Below the pieces are notes generated by a model, which made no database searches, was not told where the DNA came from, and saw nothing but the letters and a program-made list of their open reading frames with translations. The position numbers and the translations under genes were made by a program. Shown here piece by piece: positions 29,155-44,100 of a stretch of 64,000 nucleotides of DNA; the stretch's first letter is position 1; each line of letters begins with the position of its first letter. Source of the DNA: Trichoplax sp. H2 (Eukaryota > Placozoa > Uniplacotomia > Trichoplacea); NCBI GenBank assembly GCA_003344405.1, contig NOWV01000011.1, positions 434,001 to 498,000 of the forward strand, read 5' to 3'.

Positions 29155-32100
29155 ATGTCTGGATCTGTTTGCTTTCATCTATTAGATCGAACAACTATGG
29201 TAGAATCTTCCTACGATAACGAATCTATCCTGAGTAGATTACACGACACAGCTTCCATTAATAATAGGAAACGCCTAGAAAGAGAAGATTCCGATTCTGA
29301 AAAGCAAAAGCAGAAACGATTTCGTACTACATTTACTAATGGACAGTTAGAAGAACTAGAGAAAGCTTTTGCAATTACTCATTATCCGGATGTATTTACT
29401 CGAGAAGAAATTGCTAGTCGAGTTGATTTGACTGAAGCAAAAGTACAGGTTAGCAAGTAAAATAAATAATCTCTGTTAATAACCCGTTAATCAGTATGGT
29501 AATTATTTCTTTATTGCCTGTCAGCCATTAATTTGAATAGAGATTAGTATGGATTAAAAATATTAAATTGTTTTTTTACAAAAACACTTATAAATAGATT
29601 CGTAAATATCAAGGTTGATATCGTTGATAGTATTTGCTGATTATACAGTATTAAAATATAGTCGTTATTGCTTTGAAGCAATAACAAGAAAATAACTGAC
29701 TGCACTAATTTGAAACCAAAAAACAATTATCACAAACTATTTTTATGGTGTACTCAAGTATTGAATTTGAAAGTTTTGTATGCTGTATACTAGAATATTT
29801 ACATTTAACGATTTATTAACTTCGGTCAAATTACTGTAAATCAGTACCGGGCAATAAGCAATACCTAACGGAAAAGCCTCAATTTAAAATATTAGTAATA
29901 CTTCGGGTTTATAACTTCAAAATGAAATGAAAATCTTCAAGTAGAAATAGAATAAAGCATACGCATAGACTTACAAATTCTATGATCGTAACCAGTGATT
30001 CGTCATTCGACGCGAACTACTGTACAATTTTATAAAATCTGAGAACGTTTACAATAATCAGTTATCAATAGTCTAAACACTTAATTAGTAAAGTGTTGAC
30101 CCATGTAAAATTATTCAAAATCGATCTGATAGCAGTACACGTATTTCAGGGTGATCAGATAGCATTGTGCTCTAGTCAGCAACTTCTAAATATTTAACGT
30201 ACCACTACTGTTCCAATTTTCTTATTATTAGCCTATATTAATAGCTATACGCGCAATAATAGAAATGCAGGTAAAATCTGTAGGTTGACTTAATAATAAA
30301 ACTTCTTACTACCCGTATATCGATTGATAAGGGAAAAATAGTATACACCTATATTCAAAATCTTTCCTTAAGTCGTAATACATTGCTACCAATCGTGAAT
30401 TTAGTTGCTACCGTTGATTCCATATCACGACACTGTATATTCATTATCCGATGCTTTGACAAAGAACACTAATTCAACATTAATACAGACCAAAATTGAT
30501 TTGCCTATACGTATGAGTAAAATTCCAATGGAAACATCATCGATATCGATTTATGTTACGCGTATGCACAAAGAGTTGTTTATTTGATAATTTTCACATC
30601 GGATAATTGGATAAGCAAGCTGTGTATTTTAGTATAGCATTGATAGCAAAATATACTGGATAGGACTACTAAATGAATAAATTATTTTTAGTCAATGATT
30701 AATCATTACTCTTTTTCGCCGTTCTTATTTCTAAAGCACGAAAAATTTCACTATCATAATTGCCAGAATTCGTTTATTGTTCAGTTGGACTTCATTTCGT
30801 GATTATCTATATTTCGTTCAATGTTCTAAGTCAAGATTATTATACAATAATATAATTAGTTATTCTTGTCAGTCTGCAGTATAGAGCTGAATATTTCTTC
30901 GATGTATAAATGAATGTATTGCATGGTAGTTCTAACAATGTCTTCTCCTTTTTCCCTAAATTCATCGGAGATCAATTTGTAAGATACAGCCTGTAATTAT
31001 GATGTAGTAATTAGCTATTAGTTTGGGGAATCTTGCCTAATTAACTATGTGTTATTTATTTCCTTAATTGAGGGATAGACCAAGAAATTACTTTGATTAT
31101 TGGAGATTACAAAATTTAAAATTTTGAATAGAATTGATTAGTAATAACGCTGATAATAGTTATTCTGCATGAGAAGCCTACAAACACTCCATTTGTGCTA
31201 CGTAGAAGAATTTCTCAAGTAGTAATGTTAGCAAGTTTCTAAAAAATACAAGTTTACAGAAGTATTCAAATAAGCGATTTATAGATCGTTATTCATACTA
31301 ATGATTCAGCTATTTGCCTAACAATGTTTTTACGGTATGAAGCACTCGCTTTAGTAGTTAGTGATAGTGGAGCATATTAATTTTTAGTTACAGCTATTGA
31401 CGTCGGTTGCTTCTCCTGTTCTGATAATTAATTATTGTAATCTACTTACATGTAATTAACTTACTGTATGGCATTATGTCTTGGATTAGCTTAGGTTATC
31501 CAATAATTATAATCGAGAGACATAGTGGCTGTAAATAAGGCTTTCCCAATAAACAAGATTGTAAATCATTTTATGGATTCGAAACTTAAATTCAAAAATT
31601 CGCAATAATATTAGTGTATTTTAGAATTATGATGTTGACGTAAATTTTATAAAACTTTCTAATCATGTTTAGACAATATTGATTATAGTTATTATTTATA
31701 CTAGCGGCACATAGTAATGGTCAATCACTTGATAGTGATCCTGTTCTATATTTGTTAATTTAAAGTTATTACCTTACAAAGGCAATCGTATTTAATGATA
31801 CATTTCACTTTATAGGTATGGTTTCAAAATCGGCGTGCAAAGTGGAGAAAGCGACAGAAATCGACAGGTCCAACACGTTCCAGTAGCACACTAGAGAGTA
31901 CTGCTAGCAGTATTTATAACCACAACAACGATTCGCCATCTTTTGCGGATCCAATACGAGTTCGACATCATCCAACAATGAGTTTAGAGGCATATAATAA
32001 TTATTTCGTTTGGCCAAAACAACAGCAAGTCAGCCATACAAACGGTAGTAATAGTTCTAGTTATTATCATTACAATGTACCATCATTTGGCAAACGGAAT

Positions 32101-32250
32101 TTGATGCAATATGGACATCCGACAGCTTTTAGCGGCAGTTCAGCAAGTACTCCTTTCGCCTTCAATCCCATGATGCAGTCAGCAATCAATTCAGGATTTT
32201 TTAATACCTATCAACGTGATAGCTATCCTTACGGCTATTCTTTATGTTAA
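29155..32250 (+). CDS. PRD-class (paired-like) homeobox transcription factor, 2 exons, 242 aa
   Basis: Sequence-specific nuclear DNA-binding protein. Exon 1 is 29155-29448 (98 codons) and exon 2 is 31816-32250, joined in phase 0 across a 2367-nt intron. The homeodomain spans residues 53-112: RFRTTFT at the N-terminal arm, helix 1 QLEELEKAF, then [10 protein letters not shown], and helix 3 [13 protein letters not shown] with Gln at homeodomain position 50. The intron falls exactly between homeodomain positions 46 and 47, the classic PRD-class site. There is no paired domain, and I see no OAR motif in the Ser/Tyr/Asn-rich C-terminal region, which ends YPYGYSLC. The homeodomain is closest by eye to the Arx/Alx/Drgx group, but I do not assign an orthology. 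Met15 (29197) is an alternative start. It stands alone, with 14 kb of gene-poor DNA upstream. Confidence 0.95.
29449..31815 (+). other. large intron of the homeobox gene
   Basis: 2367-nt intron with donor GTTAGC and acceptor TTTATAG, about ten times longer than the KAT6 introns. It contains only short, unrecognised open frames (30405-30587 plus; 29544-29726 minus). Its size leaves room for regulatory elements, but none can be named. Confidence 0.8.
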
Positions 32251-34231
32251 AAGCATATATGTGTGTGTACATCGAGCATTAGTATCAATATTGATGATAT
32301 CCCAATAGATTAGAAAATATTATGCGTTGTTAACGAAATACTGAGTGTGCAATACTCTTCGATCTCGTTTTTCTCTTTTTTTTTTCATCTTACTGCCAAT
32401 ATTGTAATATGCTGTCTTATAAATATGCTAGCCATTTATTAGTAAATTCGACGAATTTTTTGAAATTTTAATATTATACTTATTCTTAGTATGAAAGTTT
32501 GGCTACAATATCGTGTTGGTGATAAAACTTTAGCTATTATTAATGATTCAAATAAGATCATGGCTAAATAGAGATGACTCTATTACCAGATTCAGTTGGC
32601 TGACCTGGCTGTTTTTATTCTGTTCCATTTTATTGATCGGATTTATCAAACTGTACAGTCATATAATATGTTGTATATGTTACAATTCCCTCCATTCAAT
32701 TTACGTAGTGCATACGATGCATTTTTTTGCAATTTTAACTTGATAATCCAATTAAGGAAGATTTCTTCTCCTATTAAGAATTCGTTGTCAATCTTTGACG
32801 CAAGCTGCATGACTCGGTAGAGTATTGTAAATTCCGTTGTACTGATTTGCAATACTGCGATGCAAATATGAGTTTTTGTTTTTATAAACTGCTTTAAATT
32901 TTTTTTCCTTTCCATTTCGATTTAACTACAGTATCTATTATTATATTATTTTACTCAACACCTGGCCTGGTCAAGAAAAGATTTCTTGTATTTATCCTTA
33001 GTGATGTGTTATTACCAACAGCTATTATACACAGTGTTATATCGTATTTTATTTCATATATCTTGAATTTCATTGCTCAGTCCGCATATGATTTGTAGTT
33101 AATTACTGCGGACTCTGTTATGACCAGGATTTGCTACGGGAAACTATTTTAGCATATTACTCAAGTAGTTGTATGCAGTATCCTTGCTATGCTATCCTAC
33201 CTCGTCGTGTGTAATGACACCCATGCTAAGGAGCCTACATAATAGGAACATCTATATATTACAGAATTAATAAAAACGTTTTCCTTCCTGATACGAGAAT
33301 AAGGGTACGATGTACTCGTATATGTATAATTTAATCTTGCATTCTTCTTACAGTATACTTGCGATATACCAATATTAACCATAAAGAGAAAATAAGACTA
33401 TTGTCTGTTACAAGGAGTAAAATGTTGTCAATAATTTTAGCTTATATCACACATATATAAAAATTCCTTAAAAATTTGATGGAAATATGAAACAATTAAT
33501 TAATAATAATCCGATGATATAAGAGTTTAATGTAGCAAAATAACATGATAGTATTTTATGCATTGGGAACGTTAAGTAATACATTGCTACACAGTACATC
33601 AAAAATTGAGATAAATTGATAGGAAATTGTTTGTCAATCTAATATAGCCGTAGCTATATCAAAATGACGAAACAGGATAAGGCTGTAAAGTCACGTATTT
33701 ATGAACAATAATCAAGACTTTGCAGTACGTATAATAGCAAGGTGCGTTTTTATATGAGCTTATTCATTACTACATCAGTACTGTAGTGGTTTTCTGTATG
33801 CTATTTTGTAATACTGACGCTTTAATTCGTTGTATTAGTATATATATATACATATTACCGAGTGACATGGGAAATAAACGTAATAAGTTATGGTAATATG
33901 ATAAAAGGCAGTGATTGCCTTACTAAAGAGAGATCAGTCTAATATAAGTTTTACGTAACAAACATGTTTCGCAGTATTTAGCATTGTCAATAACGATAAC
34001 AAATCTTATATCACATTATCATTAACATGATGATACTCAATGAGCATGTTTTATAAGTAAGAGAAGACAATAATATCACGTAATCCGTAGCATATTACTT
34101 TTACTCTCTAAAAGATACTTAAGACTTTCATCATTGTTATGTTTGATAAAGATCTTCAGTTACGCGGTTCATGACTGAGGGTTATTACCAATTGAAGATC
34201 GATGAAGGAAAGTTGGATGTCATTGCAGCAT
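32251..34231. other. spacer between convergent homeobox and NKAP genes
   Basis: The facing ends of two convergent genes, so both 3' UTRs should be here. Overlapping open frames at 32543-32915 on both strands and 33197-33382 (minus) match nothing and contradict one another. Confidence 0.6.
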
Positions 34232-36022
<1,791 letters not shown>

Positions 36023-38179
36023 GGGTCACTATTTGCAATGATATCGAGTACAGAGAGAGAGGGAGAGAGATCGATCCAAGGCAATTATAAATGACGTTGC
36101 CAATATGCAAAGATTTCTACCCCGATGCAATCAGAGTAGATCGTGGAGGATTCAAAAGTCACAAGGTAAGCGATAGGACGTGGAAAAAAAAATGGAGATT
36201 AATACCTTTTCGACGTTTCTACCAACCACCAATTCGATCTGTGTCTTCTTTAGTCACACACACACACAGCACTATACGATCAGGAAGAGAGTCTGGTATA
36301 AAGCTCAAGAAGGTTGTCACCATATAAGTATTAGTATAGTCGTGATCGACTCTTTCCAGTACCGTAGTAGCCAGTGTCAATCTAGGACGACCAGTGAGTT
36401 TGCGCGGTCGACTACTCTACGTTAAAGCCATACTGTACAGTACACTGAGTGGACAGTACTGTACACTGAGTGGATAGTACTGTACAGTACCATGGCGCTA
36501 AGGCCGCTGGCACTACAGTCAATATTGACAAACGTTGTGGCCAAGATAACCGGCAGACGTCAGACGACATGCGAGATCATCGTGCATGCATGGTTGACGT
36601 CTTTTCATACACACACTAGTAGTGGGTGACACTACAACTGGATTGGACGTGTCTTGTTCAGTACGGTACACTGACACGACTGACGTCATCTTGGTAGAGT
36701 ACACTGTACTGTAGTCGTCATTGACTTGACCGACTCACTTCATCCACCGTGGTACGCCCCCGATGGAAGACCGTATGGGTGGGTACAGTGCATTGTACAG
36801 GATACTGTCCTACGCTTTACTATGGAATGCAAGTGTACACTGTAAAAGCGTACTGTAGTATACGGCAGACGACTCACCCTGCGACAGTCATCAAGTAGAC
36901 GCTTCACCTGTGTGGATGCTTCAATGACAACCACTACCACAGCTATAGTAGAACCTTGACACAACCTTTCCACTGGCATTTATTATTATTCTCACAGACT
37001 AAGCACTGACGATCATTGAACATTTTTCACTGATGGCCATCTTTGAATGGTAGATCGTCTTTGAAGTAGCAAGAATAATCCATTGCTTGCAGTCCACATG
37101 GCCAAGTAATATCGTAGTTGTATAGCCGTTACGGAATTGTCGATGACTATTGAGTCCTACTTATTATCATCGAGTACTGCGGTTAACTTCCGTTGAAGAA
37201 TGAGAAAATAATTCAATAAAACCACTGTATATCATTTTCATTTCAGGTGTTAAGAAGCAAAGGCGACATATTGCTTTCTGGACTTCCGTTGCATTGGATA
37301 GCCGTGTTGACGATATAAAATTGAAGATACAGAAAGACATTTTCAGACGTTTTCAATTTTATCCATCTATCCTATAGGATTATTGCATATACTTAGACTT
37401 ATTGCAGTAGGATTATCTCCAAGTGTGCGTATCGATTGCTTTCCATTTTGGACACTGCGTTCACCAAAGTGGTCGAATACTGTCTGTAATCGACCGACCG
37501 ACCGTTCAACAAGCTTGATGCTTTTAGTGGCCAATTTTTTTTTCTCTCCCCCCAATCCTTTCCCTGTGTTGGTTAACCTAAACGCGTCTTGGCTTCCACC
37601 TGGCTGCTGATCTTAACCTTCTTATCTGGATAGAACATGACAGCCGGCTAATCAACCCAAATAAAATCGAATAATGTAAGTACCAAAAATAGGCCAATTC
37701 CTCCCATTATATCATACGATTGATATACTGTACAATAGTATTAAACAGATTTCCACTATCTTGCATTATTAATTGATTTTGTTATAATGTACTACCATAA
37801 CTCGTGCAAGCCTCATAAAGTATCAATCGGCTTTGATCCTTCTTTATTATTACTACGATTATGGTTGGAATACTGTATTGAATCTTGTCTCAGCAAGGAA
37901 TGAGATTAATGAAAATTTGATTGGCTACTCACTTCTTGGAATAAATTACTGTATTAGCTGATAGGACTACTACGTACAGTTTACCAATTTCGCATTCTGA
38001 AGCCATTCCTCTGATTTTTACAATTTTATTATCTAACAATGTCCAAAAGGGACTTTCTTGCACGCACAGATTTCCTTTATAATTAATCATAATAATGTTG
38101 AAAATCACATAACCACGTCAGTTTAGGCGCTTTGCTACCACTACTGGATATTATTGGAATTTGAAAGAGTCAACTGGTC
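36023..38179. promoter_or_regulatory. divergent intergenic region between NKAP and the RasGAP gene
   Basis: This 2.16-kb interval must hold the promoters of both divergent genes. It is less AT-rich than its surroundings near 36.1-37.0 kb and contains a GA tract (36051-36070), a (CA)n tract (36255-36268), clustered GTACAGTAC-type palindromes and a 21-nt tandem repeat. A possible donor (GTAAGC at about 36165) could belong to a 5' UTR exon of the RasGAP gene. Short open frames here do not match protein families. The promoter role is inferred from gene orientation only. Confidence 0.5.
36441..36482 (+). repeat. 21-nt direct tandem repeat, two units
   Basis: TACACTGAGTGGACAGTACTG is followed at once by a copy with one change (C to T). 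It is flanked on both sides by the palindrome GTACTGTACAGTAC or a close relative. Confidence 0.85.
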
Positions 38180-41100
38180 ATGGAAACGCAAGATTTCGCT
38201 ATCCCTGTTTCCCTACCATCAGGCATGCTTACTACCGATGGCACTAATATCAAATTGTTGATGGACCAAAATGACAACGATAATGTAGCTCTAGAAAACA
38301 TCAGTTTAGAAGAGGATGTTGTCAAGCTAGCTAAAGGTTTGCCCTAATGACATAACCTGTAATTATATGTTGTCAAACGTGAAATTTTTTTTATTGCTAT
38401 TAACAATTGTCACGTAGTGGTGTCGACGTGAATAAAGCCACAGCGTTTGTTGAGCTGGCGTCGACATATGCAAATGACCAAATTTATCAATTTTCTTGCT
38501 CCTCGACACTGCTTTGCAATGATATTTAGAACGCTATTATGGGCCACACTATTTTCACGCAGAAGCAGTGTTCATTTCTTCATTGGTAATAATAACTTAC
38601 ATCAAATAGGCTTTTTTAACCAATGAACTACACTACATATAAGTATATTTTAACTGAAATAGACCTATAAAGTCATATTTTGATCATTTAAATTAAAATA
38701 CCTATAGACAAGTGATTGCGATTAATGGGGTATTGTCGAGCATACTATTTGTCCACCTTATTTTGTCCAAGCAGTACAAGCCATAAATTTTTAAATTGTG
38801 AGCATTCGATTTCATCATAGTTTGGTCAGCAGATGAAAGTATTATAATGCTTTTATGATTATTATTATTTACAGCATGGCTTTCGACTGTAATTCTGAGT
38901 TAGTCGATAGAAGTGAATTAATGAATTACCGTCATTATCATTTTCATTGTCGTCAAGCCAGAGTAATAGAACCTACAGTCTAATAATCGATTGTTATTTC
39001 CCAATATTGTTATTAAATATTGTAAGAAATTCTTCGCGTCACAAAGACTTTTACATACGCTGTAGTCATAAATGCGTGTTTAGACTGTTGCTATTGAACA
39101 TTAAGCTGACGCACTTGTACCCCTTTTTTTATTTCTACAGTACGACAAAGGAAGTTAGATGAAGTTTTAGATTGTAATTGTCGCAAAGCTGTCAGGGTTG
39201 CGACATATCAAAATTAGTCTGGTTAATATACAATATGCTCGCATATTTCTTAAAATGGAAGAGTTTTTATTTACATTTTCGTGGTCAGATGCTATACAGT
39301 GCGGCATTTATTGCACAGTTTCACGAGTTAGGATATAGTACTACCGTCTAATAACCCTAGAATACGAGTACGTTAACATCTAGGAAATAATCAACCCACT
39401 ACAATTGACACAGAGGTACTTGTAAAAGCTATTAGTTCATAAGTGTCGCCGTTCTGTTCGATGTTTAATACCCTTGTTACCTATTACAATTATAATCTCG
39501 CGGCCGCAGTATTAAATTATTAACTATCTCATTTTATGCTTGCCAATGATTTACTGTGATGAAACGCTGATCGTTTAATACGTACAGTATAAGTAAGCTT
39601 AACAAGAGTTTTTTGTGCAGTATTGATAGTGGACAATCAAATACTTTGAATATAGAAATGCTTTTCGATTTCCCTATACAATTAGCAACCGACGTGAATA
39701 TTTCTTTATTTTATTCCTAAGGATAGACGTCTGTCGTATTTTATTATTATTTACGAATTATTAATTGTCTAGAAAAATCATGAAAAATATTCGTACTACA
39801 TTAATGCAACATACAGTCTACTGGAAATTTCTACCGGTTGAATTTTTAGTAGTCTGTGACTGCACGGTATCTGCATATGATAGGTTTTCTTTCCGCTTGG
39901 ATTTCACTATTTACTGAGCACAGTGAGCAGTTTACAGCTAAGACTTTGATATCAAGACTGATTCAATTTTGCACGCGCCTTGCTGCAGAATTTGATTTCA
40001 GATATTGCGGGACCCATCTCATGAATCATATGATCCCGAAGTTGGGAAACTATTTCAAGTATAGTACGATACCGCGCGTCGAGGGACTCCAAAAATGGAG
40101 TCTCTGGTACATTCGTGTACGATACTATGACATTGAATTTTGCATGTTTTCTCATCAGTTTTTGCAACTGTACCAGTATTTACGATATATTTCTGTTCCT
40201 AAAGATAAAAGTTAAAATTATGTTATATTAAAAATATTAACCTGTTAACCGTTATTTCGCAAAAATGTAATAACACATGAGAATATTTGAATTAAATAAT
40301 TACCATGCGTAAAAATTTTCGCTTGCTTCGATTGAAATTCGATACCACATACTGTACGGGATCAACTTCTATAGATAAATAATGTCCTTCTTACACGAAT
40401 ATTCTTATAAAATGAATTAATCAGGTAATGTGAATTCTTTGTTTAATATAGCTCGTCGAGAAATTCGGAATAACATTTCTAAACAAAGTGTAATCAATTT
40501 TCACCTTAAGCAACATATCAGCAACTACGATACTTATATTGGTTTACTTGTCAGGCATAATCTTTGCTTAAAGGTAACTATTTTTGTATTACCTTACACG
40601 TATAATTTATGATATTATTATTACACCGTACAACGCTATACGCATACTATGTCTAGAATAGAATTATTTACGGCTTATTTCTGAAACTTGTGCCAATAAT
40701 ATTACAAGCAGAATAGGACTCTTAAAATTGACGGAAATACCAATTGTTGAGAATATTAATTTGCTGTATATACCATTCGATATTCTTTCAACGTAGTGAC
40801 ATTATATCTATTTAATCTTACAAGCCTTCATTTATAGTAATGCACACTTTCAAGTACTTTAGATCGAGACTCCATCCGTTTATAATATTATTACCAAAAG
40901 ATCGTTGACTTCTAGCATACGTATGTCGCTATCGAAATTCATCCAAAGCATAAATGATATGAATTTTTGCACAGATCCTTAGTTTAAAATACGACAACAC
41001 TGATTACCTTATCCATTATTAATTATATTACCGGTGTCGTATAGAATTTTTTGTATTCTCGAAAGTAAAAATAATTCATTGTATCCTTATTAAAAAGAAT

Positions 41101-44100
41101 TATTAATTAATTAAATGATGTATTTGAATGGTAGAAGTTGCTTTTATGATAACGTTAACTTAATGTATCAACATAGAATATTATATTATCGTGCTCAATA
41201 TTTAATAACACCTTGAATGCAGGATACCGTACTTAACGAGAGTGTATAATAATTGAATCACTTTTACGAAAATCCGGCAATATCTACAAGGAAAATATAG
41301 TACCGTCTATGGAACGATATACAGTACTTTTATCTTATTCTTGTATAGACACGGATACGAGATCAAGGAGGCCATTGTAATTGTTACTTTCTAAATTTTT
41401 TGTACAAGCGATACTACAAGTACACTATTGCAGACGTGCACAGTACTGTGACTACCGTCCGTGGACTATAATTAATTCATCGTAATTCATTACTGAATTA
41501 GTGATACACTAGATCCACACTGGACTTAGCCTATGATTAACACCTACGTGCTTATACTCGTACTATACTTTGTAGCATATTGGTTACAATTGCAATTATA
41601 TCCGTAATATTTTAATGTAGTACATTAAAGTAAAATACGGTGTTTTAAATTCTTGTGAAGATATTGTGCATTTTAAAGTAACATACTGCTCAGTACTGTA
41701 CAATATTGCTTCGAAAACGACATAGTGACATATAAAGGGCGTACATACATTTTACTAAATATTTTACTCCTTTATAATTAGATAGATATACGAGTACACT
41801 ATTATAAAAATTGAAATTGTTATTGTAGTTAAGATTTAATTAAATAATATCATTATATGATCAAATTTAAAAAAGTAATCTTAAAATGAGAACTCTTCCT
41901 TGCATATCGTGAGGGATTACAGGTCAATAGAAATATGAACTTCTACTTGTGTTAAGATCGAATAAATTATAGCATATTAATGTAAATACTACGTCAATGG
42001 TACAGTACAGTATACGTAATTAATAATACCGCAAGGAGATAGCGCACCGCATAAGAAATATAGAATGTAATTATCATTCTAGCTGTGTTTATTCTGAATT
42101 GGTGCTGTTTAATTCTGTCATCAAATGTTGTAATTAATTATTTTATTGGTAACTATTATGGATTTTTGATAATGCATCATCTCAGGATGCCGCCGACCGA
42201 TTGGACCGTCTTGACGCAGTAGAGCCACGATATCTAGGTAAAAACGTTGAATATGCTGATAGTTGCACTGTAATTTTTAATGAAGTCATAATTGGTACTA
42301 CAGCATTGTAGCGTTTACGTTATACGTAGGTGTCGATAATTGTGGTTATGATCAGTACAAATAATGAACTAATATATCGACCTACTATTGCGTTAATTGT
42401 ATTGTCGATGCTACCACATAAAACTAGATAGGTCAGCTAGTTGTTCTACTCATTGTAATGTATATATTTTCGTAATAGACATGCCCCTATACCCCTAGTT
42501 TACATTTTTTTAGCCATACGATGTTACATTCCTACATTTAAAACGGCAAAGATCGAACGGAGTATAATAATACTCTTTCGTTAAAATAGCGAATTACAAT
42601 TGTATAGCCTATATTGTATTTCACATGATGTGGCTATCAGTTTACAATGGTTTAAGGATGCTGGCTTACGACTGTTAAACTTCAGACTGTAAATGGATAA
42701 TTGATCGTTAGCTGGCATAGAGCTACTACCACGTATTGGTGAAGTAGTAGTGGCAACTGTTATACAGTCATTAATGGGTAGCACAAATTGACTCAAACGT
42801 AATCGCATCTTAACAAAATGATTATACTGTTATAATTAATGCAATGCAATGCAAGCGGTTTCTATAGCTCTCGAATCATTCAGTAATCATTGAGTATACA
42901 TAATCAAGTTGATATTTCATTGAATAATAGAATCCATACTGTAAGTTACGATCAATTCAATTGGCCAGGAAACTGTATTAATCGAACTTGTGCCTTTACT
43001 TCATTCTGATGTTTAAGATTGACTAAATAATAACAATTACTACTGAGTTATTCTAAGGTTCGATTTGACTGATTCCATGTGATTTAAACTGCATATGATG
43101 CGTTACTGTCTTGCAGCTTGTGTTATCATGAATTCATGATTCATAAGTAGCTTAGGCGACTTTTATAAATTATTCTAATTGGCCTAAAAATACGCAATTG
43201 TGATACGAGTTATATATTTTAGAACTGCATATTATCTGAATGTAATTGAGATCGATTTGGATCAAAGCAGGGCTCCAGCTAGCTCGTATTTTTATTTCTT
43301 GTGAAAGAATACCTGCTTGAAGATACAATACATTATAATGCGTTTCTAAAAACATAGTGCTAGTGATTTGTCGTACGTCATAAAATATGAATACATTATT
43401 CAGATACAAGGAGGTATTTTAATTTACTATGCTATTTCGACACTTTGTATACTTAGAAACGTGTTTCCAGAGCTGATACCGTACTCAACGTAATTTACAT
43501 CGCATGCTTATTTTTTAATTAGTATCAGAAACTGTATCCTGTATTGGCTAAAATGTGAACTGTATTTCTTGTCTTAGATAGAACGTTATGTACATATTCA
43601 AACTTTTTACTATTTACTGTAAACTGACCCATTTTTGTCATGTAATTTTAAATAATAATCTTTGAAATTTTACTCTGAATTTTTATTCGACTTCCTTTAC
43701 TTTAACCTATAGCGGTCCAAAAATGGCTGTTTTGATTAAACTCTTTGTCTTTATACTGTAAAATTATTTGCTAACATTTTACAATATCTTTTAGCAATAG
43801 AACCCTGTAGTTTTCAAAGAATATATCTTCTCGGTTACACCTGGTAACCTCTTACGAGTTTTTCATTTAATCAATAACTTCATTACTAACAGACCGCGAC
43901 AGCAATAGAAGGGGGGCTAGTGCATTTACGTAGTGTTCTGACGTTTTATTTGATATGATATTCCATTGTTTTAATGATCGATTGCTCCTGTTTTAGGGCC
44001 TCTGATAAATGATATCAAAGAAAAGGTTAGTAAATAGTATTGAATAATTTGTTTCTCTTCATTTTATTATTGGATTCTGATAATGGATTTCCGATAATTC

